This document shows, piece by piece, positions 53,513 through 63,705 of a stretch of 64,000 nucleotides of DNA. The stretch lies in assembly GCF_023284045.1 (NCBI RefSeq), contig NZ_JAKIKQ010000006.1, positions 1 through 64,000 of the forward strand. The letters run 5' to 3'. The first letter of the stretch is position 1. Every line of letters starts with the position of its first letter. The position numbers and the translations under genes were made by a program. The notes beneath the pieces were generated by a model that worked only from the letters and a program-made list of their open reading frames with translations, was not told where the DNA came from and searched no databases. The stretch is from Shewanella kaireitica. Lineage in GTDB: Bacteria; Pseudomonadota; Gammaproteobacteria; Enterobacterales; Shewanellaceae.

Positions 53513-53947
53513 ATGAACATATCAGGTATCAATTCAACAGCCTCTATCACTCAAAACATGCAACAAGCAGAGATCAAAGTCAGATCGGATGCTACGCCAA
53601 CCCAAGCATCTATGTCGCAAACTATAGAGCCAGATAGCGTGTCGATATCGGATGCAGCACAAAAGAAGTTATCGACTGAACTCGGCACTGCAATGCATAA
53701 AAATAGTGCCAACACCAAAGCCCAGCAGAGTGAACAAGTTGATACCCGAACTGAGACAGAAAAGAAGATTGATAAGCTCAAAGAGGAACTCAAAGAGCTA
53801 AAAGAACAACGCCAAGCACTGGCCAATGATCATTCTGAAGCCGCTGAACAGAAACGCAAAGATATTGATGCGCAAATGATGATGCTTAATGTACAACTAA
53901 CTACTTTGCTAAAAGCCCAAAAAGATGAAGCTGAGAGTGGCGCCTAG
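53513..53947 (+). CDS. Coiled-coil small protein, FlxA-like
   Basis: A 144-residue soluble protein. The N-terminal part is Ser/Thr/Gln-rich (MNISGINSTASITQNMQQ) and contains PDSVSISDAAQKKL, a phrase common in FlgM/FlxA-like proteins; residues about 75-135 are a strong coiled coil (EKKIDKLKEELKELKEQRQA). No signal peptide or membrane segment. The relation to FlxA is by composition and layout only. It is divergent from the transporter fusion. Confidence 0.55.
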   Translation: MNISGINSTASITQNMQQAEIKVRSDATPTQASMSQTIEPDSVSISDAAQKKLSTELGTAMHKNSANTKAQQSEQVDTRTETEKKIDKLKEELKELKEQRQALANDHSEAAEQKRKDIDAQMMMLNVQLTTLLKAQKDEAESGA

Positions 53948-54128
53948 CAGAGTAATATCATCGAATTAGTGACTTCTATGATTCAACTTATTCTTACAAC
54001 GACGTAAAAAATTAAAAATAATTAATTTTTTCCATTAAATTCAAACACTAAAAATAATGCATAATAACTGAAATAGATAAAACAATAATATTAACAATTG
54101 GTAATATTGGGTGATATGCGGATTAAAA

Positions 54129-54740
54129 ATGGATTTTTACAATAATCTACTAACGAATTATGCCAAAGAAATAAAATCAGCCTTTAAAGGAATCACATTC
54201 CTGTTAATGGTATTCATTATTTACAGCGTGTTAAAGCAGGAACAAGAAACCAAGTACTCGCAATACTTTTTCGACAATCAAAAAAAGTTTGAGCAACTAT
54301 CCAAACTAACCTGTTCATTACTCGATAGTGATTTATCTAGGCTAGAATATCAAGTCGGTGAATACTACAATAGAGAACCATTTTTCAGTATTCCCAGCAC
54401 CTATCCAGACAATGAATATGAGTTTAAGTGGCAGCGTTTAAACGAATACGCGCCTGGAGTTGAAAAAATACTGCAGCAGATAGATCAATTGCTTGTTGAC
54501 TTAGATCTTGAAGATCTGACGGCTACAGAGATAGCCGGTGAGTGCAGGATTTTTAACTACCTTTGGGGCTGGGGAATGAATGGTGAGGGTCAATTCATGC
54601 ACTACGTATTTAATCCACAAACTGTATACCCATATAACCCAAGTATTCATCGAGAATCGCATAGAGATCGCTCGACACAAATCGACTTTAGCATTGCTTT
54701 ATCTGCAGGTTGGTATCTAACTTACTCCAATACACCTTAA
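54129..54740 (+). CDS. Membrane-anchored protein, unknown
   Basis: About 203 residues, no family recognised. A short N-terminal cytoplasmic part, one membrane helix (GITFLLMVFIIYSVL), then a periplasmic domain with EYQVGEYYNREPFF, WGWGMNGEGQFMHYVFN and a Tyr/Asn-rich end. Two cysteines (LTCSLLD and GECRIFN) may pair. ATG at 54129 is preferred to GTG at 54111, though both have poor ribosome sites. The upstream DNA is very AT-rich. Confidence 0.6.
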   Translation: MDFYNNLLTNYAKEIKSAFKGITFLLMVFIIYSVLKQEQETKYSQYFFDNQKKFEQLSKLTCSLLDSDLSRLEYQVGEYYNREPFFSIPSTYPDNEYEFKWQRLNEYAPGVEKILQQIDQLLVDLDLEDLTATEIAGECRIFNYLWGWGMNGEGQFMHYVFNPQTVYPYNPSIHRESHRDRSTQIDFSIALSAGWYLTYSNTP

Positions 54741-54753
54741 ACCTTCAGCAATA

Positions 54754-54778
54754 GAGTCGAGTCTTTTATACTCGACTC
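54754..54778. terminator. Hairpin between convergent genes
   Basis: GAGTCGAGT / ACTCGACTC nine-base perfect stem with a seven-base loop, between the ends of two convergent genes. T-rich flank is weak. Confidence 0.6.
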
Positions 54779-54788
54779 ACAATACAGC

Positions 54789-55043
54789 TTAGCGACGCTT
54801 AGGTTTATCCCTTGCACCTGCAAGCCTGCCAAAAAATTCACTCAGACCCGTCTGCTTTCTAATGCGTTCCGCCCAAAAGCCACCAATAATAAAACCGACA
54901 GCGCCCCAAGCGATGACGGTGAGCGAATTAAGCTGACCTGATTGCAAACTCAATACAACTCCAACAAAAAGCCCTAAAAGTGTCGGCGATGCAGCGATAG
55001 CCAGCCACTGCAGCGAATAGACAAATAAACTCACTAATCTCAT
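54789..55043 (-). CDS. Small two-helix membrane protein, unknown
   Basis: An 84-residue protein with two membrane helices (SPTLLGLFVGVVLSLQ; VIAWGAVGFIIGGFWAE), the second with a Gly-rich face, and a basic C-terminal tail (GARDKPKRR). AAGGAG precedes the ATG. No family recognised. Confidence 0.65.
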   Translation of the reverse strand: MRLVSLFVYSLQWLAIAASPTLLGLFVGVVLSLQSGQLNSLTVIAWGAVGFIIGGFWAERIRKQTGLSEFFGRLAGARDKPKRR

Positions 55044-55334
55044 TGGTTCTCCTTAACCCTATATTAAAGCTAATAAAGCATACAGCTAAAACAACACCTT
55101 ACGACATATTATGTCAAAAATACACCATTGAATGCCAAGCAGCCAAACCTAACTGACTGCTACCTTCTTTTAATATGCCAGCATAAAACCAAAAAACAAT
55201 TAGGTTGTTTAACAGGCCATTACTAGAGAAGAGTTCCAGAAGGCACATAAGTTTAATTATCTCTAAATTAGGTAGCAGATACGGAATTGACGTATCGACT
55301 CGATAATCTCACATTTTATAAAAGGAGAAATATT

Positions 55335-55856
55335 ATGTCTGAAGTAATCGATGTATTAATTGAAATGGATTTAGAAAGTATGCCTGAACTGAGCCAAGAT
55401 AAGGCTAATCCAACAAAAGGGCTAAACAATTTTATCTTTCTCAGAGTTAAAGACGCTAATGGAGTGACTGGACAAGGTGGTGCAGAACTCAGGATAAAAG
55501 GTGAAGTGGGTGATAACGTGCGATGGCGCTCAACGTCACTAAGCGGAAACTTTGAAAAGTCAGTAGTACTTTATAACTTCGCATCACAATCAAGCCAAGG
55601 AGGTGAGATATCAACTCCTGCACTTCATGGTGGAGTTAAAAATGAGAAAACATTAACAACCAAAATTATGACACCTGAACAAGGTGGCCTGCCGTTATCT
55701 ACTGAACTCATTGCTACACCATACAACTATATGGAATCTAATCTTGAAGCGCACGGCACCATCACCTACCAATTCTCATTTCAAGTGAATGATAGTGGCA
55801 GTGGCGAACTGATTGGATATGGAACCTGGGATCCATTTATCAATATTGAAGATTAA
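55335..55856 (+). CDS. PixA/AidA-family inclusion-body protein
   Basis: A 173-residue cytoplasmic protein opening MSEVIDVLIEMDLESM. The start and the domains (FIFLRVKDANG, GQGGAELRIKGEVGD, NVRWRSTSLSGN, GTWDPFINIED) match PixA/AidA proteins, named after an inclusion protein of Xenorhabdus and a quorum-controlled protein of Ralstonia/Burkholderia. Function unclear there too. AAGGAG lies in front of the ATG, with an AT-rich upstream. No partner gene is nearby. Confidence 0.82.
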   Translation: MSEVIDVLIEMDLESMPELSQDKANPTKGLNNFIFLRVKDANGVTGQGGAELRIKGEVGDNVRWRSTSLSGNFEKSVVLYNFASQSSQGGEISTPALHGGVKNEKTLTTKIMTPEQGGLPLSTELIATPYNYMESNLEAHGTITYQFSFQVNDSGSGELIGYGTWDPFINIED

Positions 55857-55985
55857 AAACAACTCATAAAAAATATGGGGCAAGAGTAAGCTTTTTACTC
55901 TTGCTCCACTCATTCGTAGAACTACAAAAGGATCCGTCAGGGTCAGAGTAAACTTTAACTAAACAGCTCTTAACCATCTAAAATC

Positions 55986-56020
55986 AAAAAGCCCCGATAC
56001 CGTTAAGTATCGAGGCTTTC
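55986..56020 (-). terminator. Second terminator hairpin beyond groEL
   Basis: AGCCCCGATAC / GTATCGAGGCT stem with one mismatch and a six-base loop; a T run follows on the minus strand (five A on the plus strand). Confidence 0.7.
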
Positions 56021-56111
56021 TATTATTCTTTTACAAGAAGTGGCTTTAGCGTTTAAGCTTCAGACCGACAACGTATTTTACGTAGGGTAAATCGTGTTAG
56101 AACAAGGCGCT
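55989..56111. repeat. Downstream repeat, copy A
   Basis: About 120 bases: hairpin, then TTCTTTTACAAGAAGTGG, a GCTTTTAAGCTTCAGACC-like stretch and GTGTTAGAACAAGGCGCT. Copy B at 56212 shares nearly all of it with scattered changes. Confidence 0.85.
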
Positions 56112-56207
56112 TTACCACGACGTTTAGCTTTCTACTCTTAACTGTTTAGAGTGGTGAAGCAACGCAGCTATCCCCTGAGGTGCAACGCCATAGCAAACTC
56201 CAGACAT

Positions 56208-56236
56208 AAAAAAACCGATACTGTTAAGTATCGGCT
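56208..56236 (-). terminator. Terminator of groEL
   Basis: CCGATAC / GTATCGG seven-base stem with TGTTAA loop, followed by a T run on the minus strand. It lies about 165 bases beyond the groEL stop. Confidence 0.8.
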
Positions 56237-56329
56237 TTCTCTATTCTTTTACAAGAAGTGGTTTTAGCTTTTAAGCTTCAGACCAGCAACGTATTTTACG
56301 TAGGATAAATCGTGTTAGAACAAGGCGCT
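56212..56329. repeat. Downstream repeat, copy B
   Basis: The second copy of the block at 55989, same orientation, spaced by about 100 bases of unrelated sequence. Confidence 0.85.
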
Positions 56330-56398
56330 GTGAGCGACGTGTAGTTCACCTACACGAGCGAGCAGCAACGCAGTTATCACCGATTTAGACCAGTAAAA

Positions 56399-58063
<1,665 letters not shown>

Positions 58064-58144
58064 TTAAATTCTTTTCGTTCCGTTGACGTGGCTTAGCCTG
58101 CCATCAACGGTGAGCATGGTCTACCTGTGTGGCGAGAGTGGGGT

Positions 58145-58435
58145 TTATCCAACAACTGCCATTAAGTCTGATTCAGATAAGATCAGTACTTCTTCACCAT
58201 CAATCTTTTCTTTTTTCACGCCGTAACCTTCGTTGAAGATCACGATGTCGCCAACTTTAACGTCTAGCGCCATTACGCTACCGTTTTCAAGAATGCGTCC
58301 ATTACCTACAGCTAAAACTTCACCGCGGCTAGACTGCTCAGCAGCACTACCAGTTAGTACGATGCCACCAGCTGACTTTGATTCAACTTCTGAACGTTTA
58401 ACAATGACACGATCATGTAATGGGCGAATATTCAT
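58145..58435 (-). CDS. groES: Co-chaperonin GroES
   Basis: The 96-residue co-chaperonin lid of Gro[22 protein letters not shown], the mobile loop [15 protein letters not shown] and [14 protein letters not shown] are all as in enterobacterial GroES. It is the first gene of the groESL operon, under a sigma-32-like promoter. Confidence 0.98.
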   Translation of the reverse strand: MNIRPLHDRVIVKRSEVESKSAGGIVLTGSAAEQSSRGEVLAVGNGRILENGSVMALDVKVGDIVIFNEGYGVKKEKIDGEEVLILSESDLMAVVG

Positions 58436-58547
58436 CGATGGATGCTCCTATTATTTTGTCGCCAACGCTTATTGCTGGCTATTAAAGATAGTAACGACTT
58501 TGGCTAATTTCACCTTAGTGAACTGCAAAAATCATTTGATGTTCGAG

Positions 58548-58576
58548 ATATGGGGGTAAAGGTCGGCACTTCCAAG
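58548..58576 (-). promoter_or_regulatory. Sigma-32 (heat-shock) promoter of groESL
   Basis: On the minus strand: CTTGGAA, 14 bases, then CCCCATAT, close to the RpoH pattern CTTGAA / CCCCAT-T. About 115 bases before the groES start. No CIRCE repeat was seen. Confidence 0.7.
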
Positions 58577-58679
58577 CCCCATTTACAAAATAAATCGGTT
58601 TTTTTTGACTCTGATTTATAAATGTCGAGCCAATCCTGATAGAATTCGCCTCCGAGTAAAGACTAGGCAAGACTTCCCC

Positions 58680-60035
58680 ATGAGAGACAGACACGGGCTG
58701 CTTACACAGCCAATTGGTCGTGTACTGCTAAATATGAGCCTCCCAAACCTGATTGGTATCTTAACCATTCTTGGGTTCAGCCTCGTTGACACTTTTTTTA
58801 TCAGCCAGTTAGGCACTGAAGCGCTGGCTGCAATCAGCTTTACCTTTCCTGTAACACTGATTATTTCAAGCATCGCTATCGGTATTGGTGCTGGGGTATC
58901 GACCAATTTAGGCCGCTTAATCGGTGGCGGACATGCCGATAAAGCCAAAGTGTTTTTGCATGACGCCTTGCTGCTCACCTTTTTGATCACCGCGTTAATA
59001 TCGCTATTTGGCAGCTTGTTTATTGATCCACTATTTAGTTTGTTAGGTGCAAACCAAAGTAGCTTACCGTTGATCCATGATTACATGTTTACTTGGTATT
59101 TAGGCGCACCATTATTGGTGCTGTTAATGGTAGGTAACCAAGGACTTCGCGCCACAGGCGATACTCGCTCCCCCGCAAAAATTATGATGTTGGCAGCATT
59201 GATCAACCTAATTTTAGATCCGCTACTTATCTTTGGTATCGGACCGTTTCCGCGACTTGAGATCCAAGGAGCAGCCATTGCCACGGTGCTCTCTTGGATA
59301 GTGGCACTGTCGCTGTCGACTCATCTATTAATTTTTAAACGTCACCTGGTCGAGTTTGCTGAGTTCAATATTGCCAGACTAAGATGCAACTGGAAGCAGT
59401 TGGCGCATATCGCTCAACCCGCAGCACTAATGAATCTGCTCAACCCCGTAGCAAATGCAATGATTATGGCGATGCTGGCACGTATCGACCACAGTGCAGT
59501 GGCCGCCTTTGGTGCCGGCACACGTTTAGAATCAGTCATGCTGATTGCGGTGATGGCGCTGTCATCTAGCTTAGTGCCTTTTGTGGCACAAAACCTTGGT
59601 GCGGGGCAAACCACTCGCGCCCGTGACGCACTGCTGTTATCACTCAAATTTGTATTGATATTTCAAACCCTGCTGTACCTACCACTCATATTTGCCGCCG
59701 AGCCGTTAGCAAGGCTATTTAGTAGCGACCCACAAGTCATTGAGTGGTTAAGCTTTTACATCTTGGTATTGCCTGCAGCCTATGGTCCGTTAGGGATGGT
59801 GATTTTAGTGGCGACCTCACTAAACGCTTACCACAGACCCATGAGTTCACTCATTCTAAACGTCTGCCGCCTATTTTTAATCATGCTGCCCTTGGCTGCC
59901 TTAGGCTCCTATTTAGGTGGTGTGAAAGGTCTATTATTAGCGCTACCTATCACCAATGCCATTATGGGCGTAGCTTGTTATATTCTAGCGCGCCGTATCT
60001 CAGAGCCAATGCCTAGCACTAATGCAGGCGAATAA
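58680..60035 (+). CDS. MATE-family multidrug/sodium antiporter
   Basis: Inner-membrane exporter of the MATE family, about 451 residues with twelve hydrophobic segments. Opening motif PIGRVLLNMSLPNLIGILTI, and the first and second halves share GIGAGVSTNLGRLIGGG and APLLVLLMVGNQGLRATGD patterns. Relatives export cationic drugs including fluoroquinolones in exchange for Na+ or H+. ATG at 58680 is chosen; earlier in-frame codons add a hydrophilic leader. It ends 12 bases before the Qnr-like gene, so both lie on one transcript. Confidence 0.9.
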   Translation: MRDRHGLLTQPIGRVLLNMSLPNLIGILTILGFSLVDTFFISQLGTEALAAISFTFPVTLIISSIAIGIGAGVSTNLGRLIGGGHADKAKVFLHDALLLTFLITALISLFGSLFIDPLFSLLGANQSSLPLIHDYMFTWYLGAPLLVLLMVGNQGLRATGDTRSPAKIMMLAALINLILDPLLIFGIGPFPRLEIQGAAIATVLSWIVALSLSTHLLIFKRHLVEFAEFNIARLRCNWKQLAHIAQPAALMNLLNPVANAMIMAMLARIDHSAVAAFGAGTRLESVMLIAVMALSSSLVPFVAQNLGAGQTTRARDALLLSLKFVLIFQTLLYLPLIFAAEPLARLFSSDPQVIEWLSFYILVLPAAYGPLGMVILVATSLNAYHRPMSSLILNVCRLFLIMLPLAALGSYLGGVKGLLLALPITNAIMGVACYILARRISEPMPSTNAGE

Positions 60036-60047
60036 TCGAGGACAATA

Positions 60048-60704
60048 ATGCAAGCTTCAAAGCAGATTTTTAGCCATGAAGATTTTAGCGATCAAGATCT
60101 GCAAGATGCACAGTTTGAGCATTGTGAATTTCACCACTGCCGCTTTAATCATGCCGATTTAACCGACGCCCGCTTTAGCCACTGTAAGTTTGTGGTGCAA
60201 GGTGAAGAGGATGGCTGCGACTTTAGCTACGCCACACTCACCAGTGCCAGTTTTAAGCATTGTAATTTGAGTATGGCGCTGTTTAAAGGTGCTCGCTGCT
60301 ATGGCATTGAAATGCGTGAGTGCAACCTGCAGGGCAGTGATTTTAGCCGCGCGAGCTTTGCCAATTACATCACCGCCAAAAGCTATTTTTGCTCTGCTTA
60401 CATCACCGCCTGTAACTTAGCCTATGCCGACTTGAACAGCGCACTATTAGAGGAATGTGAACTGTTTGATAACCGCTGGCGCGGTGCCAATCTAATAGGC
60501 GCTTCGATGAAAGGTGCCGATTTAAGTGGTGGCGAGTTTTCCTCTGAGCAATGGGGTAGCTTCGAGCTTAGCGGCTGTAACCTCACTCGAGTCGAACTTG
60601 AAGGCTTAGATCCGCGCAACGTGTCCCTTGATGGGGTGATGATTAATCAGTGGCAACAAGAGCAGTTACTGGCACCGTTAGGCTTGATCATTACTGCCGA
60701 TTAA
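60048..60704 (+). CDS. Qnr-like pentapeptide-repeat protein
   Basis: A 218-residue right-handed beta-helix protein built of pentapeptide repeats A(D/N)LXX. Both the exact length and landmark phrases match the Qnr family (QnrA/Shewanella type): FSHEDFSDQDL, GCDFSYATL, YFCSAYITACNLAYADL, LEECELFDNRW, LEGLDPRNVSL and WQQEQLLAPLG. Qnr proteins mimic DNA and protect DNA gyrase from quinolones. It is transcribed behind the MATE pump. Chromosomal qnr genes in Shewanella are the recognised source of plasmid forms. Resistance level is not known from sequence. No SOS (LexA) box was seen upstream of the operon. Confidence 0.88.
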   Translation: MQASKQIFSHEDFSDQDLQDAQFEHCEFHHCRFNHADLTDARFSHCKFVVQGEEDGCDFSYATLTSASFKHCNLSMALFKGARCYGIEMRECNLQGSDFSRASFANYITAKSYFCSAYITACNLAYADLNSALLEECELFDNRWRGANLIGASMKGADLSGGEFSSEQWGSFELSGCNLTRVELEGLDPRNVSLDGVMINQWQQEQLLAPLGLIITAD

Positions 60705-60883
60705 CACTGTCATTAACACTCAATGCCTTAGCTATTTGAGTGTCATTTATTCTATATCAATTTATTATCAAATAAGCTGACAAAAGCCCTCCAATTGGGC
60801 TACACCGCCAGGGCAACCACTATACTTAATATAGCAATTAACTCAGGCTCAACACTGTAAAAGTGTTATGTAAGGAGGTCTGT

Positions 60884-61282
60884 ATGAACACCTTCAAAAT
60901 TGCTCTTTTTGCGGCAGTGGTTTTCTTCGCTTTCTCTATTGGCGTTAGCTCTAACATCAGCTTTCAAAGTCAGGTTTTACCGATTTTTAATCACTCTTGC
61001 GTAGATTGTCACTCCACTGCGGGCGAAGCAACTGTACAAACAGGATTGCGACTCGATAGCTATGCTAATTTAATGCAAGGCACGCTAGATGGTCCAGTCA
61101 TTGTCCCTGGTAGCTCGGCATCAAGTACACTGTACTTAGCCATTAGCCAACAAGTTGACCCGGCGATACAGATGCCAAAACATCATGATGATGCGCTTAA
61201 CGGTGATACTGATAACTCATTGACCTTAAATGAGCTATACGTAGTTAGAGACTGGATTGAGCAAGGAGCACGTAATAACTAG
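60884..61282 (+). CDS. Small exported cytochrome c-like protein
   Basis: A 132-residue protein with a signal peptide (FAAVVFFAFSIGVSS), one haem motif SCVDCHSTAG and a later methionine near PAIQMPKH as sixth ligand. The layout is the PSCyt1-like cytochrome c domain, with SFQSQVLPIFNHSCVDCHST near the start and RDWIEQGARNN at the end. AAGGAGG precedes the ATG. It is a single-gene unit; its electron partners are unknown. Confidence 0.8.
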   Translation: MNTFKIALFAAVVFFAFSIGVSSNISFQSQVLPIFNHSCVDCHSTAGEATVQTGLRLDSYANLMQGTLDGPVIVPGSSASSTLYLAISQQVDPAIQMPKHHDDALNGDTDNSLTLNELYVVRDWIEQGARNN

Positions 61283-61357
61283 GCTCATATAAAATAGTTG
61301 CAGTGATAGCGGAATAACTTAACGGCAAGGCTGTAGATACGCTTGCCGCTTATCAGG

Positions 61358-62302
61358 CTACTTCATTGATTTAATCGCACCTCGAATACTGACGCTACGG
61401 TCACAACCGCCATTTTGAATACACTCTTCCATCGCCTCCATCATAAAATCGATAAAGCGTTGACTAGCAAGGCTAATAAAGCGCCTTGATGGATAAACTA
61501 GGTAACAGTGCCCTTCATGGGGTTCAATCTCTTTAAATAGCATCTCCAGTTTACCAGCATCAACATGTTCTTGAGCGAACGTGAGAGGCATCATCGCAAT
61601 CCCTCGTCCTAACAATGTTGCTTCTAAACAAGTATCTAGGCTATTAACACAAAGGTTGCCTTTTACTGAAAACATACGGTCGTTACCGAAAGGAACCTCA
61701 TTGAAAATTCGACCATTAGGATAGCGAAATAGAATAAAATTATGTTGTGCCAATGCTTCTGGCGTTGAAGGGTTCCCCGATTGAACGATATATTCAGGGC
61801 TTGCAAAAAAGTGCACTTTTTCAGTCAAAATATGCCGTGCAACCATCTCATTTTCATTAAAAGCGTCTTCTAGCATAAATGCCAAATCGATATTGTTGCG
61901 GATCATATCTTGTGGCTCTGAGCTAACGATTATCTCGACCGTTAATTCGGGGTGCTCATCCATAAAATCGAAAATAGCATGAGTAATATGCACCAATGCA
62001 GGAATAGGATAAATAAGGATCCGTAGGTGCCCCGCCACCTCTGAGTCTTGACCTGTTAACTCTGACAACGTTTGCTCTAACGTCGCTAACATACCGGTGG
62101 TTTTATCGTAAAAGTGACTGCCAGAAGCTGTTAAGGTCATGGTTCGACTCTGTCGATGAAACAGCTTTACATTCAGCTCATCTTCTAATGATTGTAAGCG
62201 TCGACTCAAAGTCGATTTAGGCAGATTAAGTATGTCTGCCGCCTCGACTAAGCTACCGGTTTCTACAATTCGATGGAACAGGGCTATATCTTCAGTTTTC
62301 AT
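61358..62302 (-). CDS. LysR-family regulator divergent from RND efflux genes
   Basis: A 314-residue LysR regulator. HTH: GSLVEAADILNLPKSTLSRR then LQSLEDELNVKLFHRQSRTM. A C-terminal tail of about 20 residues is a little longer than usual. It is divergent from an RND membrane-fusion/pump operon with about 200 bases between, which hold a palindromic candidate operator. It is likely the operon's regulator. Confidence 0.9.
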   Translation of the reverse strand: MKTEDIALFHRIVETGSLVEAADILNLPKSTLSRRLQSLEDELNVKLFHRQSRTMTLTASGSHFYDKTTGMLATLEQTLSELTGQDSEVAGHLRILIYPIPALVHITHAIFDFMDEHPELTVEIIVSSEPQDMIRNNIDLAFMLEDAFNENEMVARHILTEKVHFFASPEYIVQSGNPSTPEALAQHNFILFRYPNGRIFNEVPFGNDRMFSVKGNLCVNSLDTCLEATLLGRGIAMMPLTFAQEHVDAGKLEMLFKEIEPHEGHCYLVYPSRRFISLASQRFIDFMMEAMEECIQNGGCDRSVSIRGAIKSMK

Positions 62303-62385
62303 TATTCAACTCTAAAATTTTAACGGTTCGATGACTAATACATGACACTTTGCTCACACTAAACAGGCTAAAGCAAGCTTTAACT

Positions 62386-62402
62386 GTTCCACTTTATGGA
62401 AC
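62386..62402. promoter_or_regulatory. Candidate LysR operator before the RND operon
   Basis: GTTCCACTTTATGGAAC: six-base arms around CTTTA. GATTCCAC and AATTCCAT follow within 25 bases, so TTCCA recurs three times. It is between the divergent LysR and RND genes. Confidence 0.5.
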
Positions 62403-62499
62403 TCATGATTCCACATAATTCCATTTAACTCAACTAAGTTGACTGTTATTGTGACGCCCTAGTTAATACATATTGTCACATTTATACGGAATTCAATTT

Positions 62500-63582
62500 A
62501 TGAAGCACTTGCCCACTACTCTCTCCTTTATTGTTCTTACCTCAGTGTTAGCGGGTTGCAGCGCAGAGTCTATTGAAACCCCAGCACCAACTGTACGGCC
62601 TGTTAAGCTACTTGAGATCACCGATGTAAACGCGGGTTCTATTCGAGTCTTCCCAGCCAAAGTAGCAGCCACTAAGCAAGCCGATCTTGCATTTAGATTA
62701 TCGGGCCATTTAGTTGAGTTTTCATTTTTTGAGGGACAACATGTTAAAAAAGGCACTGTACTGGCAAGGCTAGATAGCCGTGATGCCCGCAACACCTTAC
62801 TTAACCGCGAAGCTGATTATGAGCTAGCAGCTGCCGACTTTAAGCGTAAAGGTGAATTATTGCGCCGCGAGCTTATCTCACAAGCAGAATATGACACAGC
62901 TCAAGCACAGCTAAAATCGTCACAGGCAAATCTTGCTAGCGCGCAAGATCAGCTTAGTTACACAGAGCTGAAAGCGCCGTTTGACGGTACGATTGCCAAG
63001 ATATCAATTGATAACTATCAGATGGTACAAGCAAACCAGTCTATTTTGGTGCTGCAAAAAGATCGCAATATAGATGTGGTGATCCAAGTGCCTGAGTCAC
63101 TCGCCAGTAATATTGCCCGCTTTAATCCCAATGCGGTCACCCAACCTACGGTTCGTTTTACCACTAAACCAGAGCTATCTTTTCCGGTAAAACTCAAAGA
63201 GCATGCCACTCAAGTGACCCCAGGAACTCAAAGCTACGAAGTGGTATTTACCCTACCGCAGCCAACTGATATCAACATCTTGCCGGGTATGAGCGCCGAA
63301 CTCACTATGGATGTCTCCAACAGTAAAGTGAGTGGCATTACCTCAGTATTACCCGCCAGTGCTATTACCAAACGCGACACTGATGGGCAGAACATTATTT
63401 GGACCTTCAACGCCGATAGCGGCAAGGTTCATTCACAGGTTGTTACGCTAGGTAAGGTGACCACCAACGGCATTGAAGTGACGCAAGGTGTTAGCGTAGG
63501 CGATAAAGTTGTAGTCGCTGGTGTGCAATATCTTGTTGAAGATCTCAATGTTAAGCCGCTTCGCTGGCAGCGAGGGGTGTAG
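62500..63582 (+). CDS. RND efflux membrane-fusion lipoprotein
   Basis: Periplasmic adaptor of an RND pump, about 360 residues. Lipoprotein leader with LAGC, then VRPVKLLEI, the lipoyl half LAFRLSGHLVEFSF with FEGQHVKKG, an alpha-helical hairpin (about 105-170), LKAPFDGTIAKISIDNYQMV and beta-barrel and membrane-proximal domains to the end (DLNVKPLRW). The ATG at 62500 has a weak ribosome site. An RND pump gene follows 123 bases downstream in the same direction. Confidence 0.92.
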   Translation: MKHLPTTLSFIVLTSVLAGCSAESIETPAPTVRPVKLLEITDVNAGSIRVFPAKVAATKQADLAFRLSGHLVEFSFFEGQHVKKGTVLARLDSRDARNTLLNREADYELAAADFKRKGELLRRELISQAEYDTAQAQLKSSQANLASAQDQLSYTELKAPFDGTIAKISIDNYQMVQANQSILVLQKDRNIDVVIQVPESLASNIARFNPNAVTQPTVRFTTKPELSFPVKLKEHATQVTPGTQSYEVVFTLPQPTDINILPGMSAELTMDVSNSKVSGITSVLPASAITKRDTDGQNIIWTFNADSGKVHSQVVTLGKVTTNGIEVTQGVSVGDKVVVAGVQYLVEDLNVKPLRWQRGV

Positions 63583-63705
63583 TTAGCAACCCCATTTTTA
63601 TCCCCGTTACTCACTCCCATTCGATTGTTGTTGCTAGCGCATTAACAACTCATTGAGCTTGAGTGCTGCCAGCCGAGCAGGCGTTTTAACTAAGAGATTT
63701 TATCG

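Larger units (their letters stand above)
55857..56398. other. Intergenic holding a duplicated groEL downstream region
   Basis: About 540 bases. It carries two related copies of a roughly 120-base block, each starting with a terminator hairpin. No gene. Confidence 0.6.

Noticed and set aside
55925..55960. GGGTCAGAGTAAAC phrase resembling ends seen near Y1-type transposases
   Set aside because: One short phrase only, no transposase or second end nearby.
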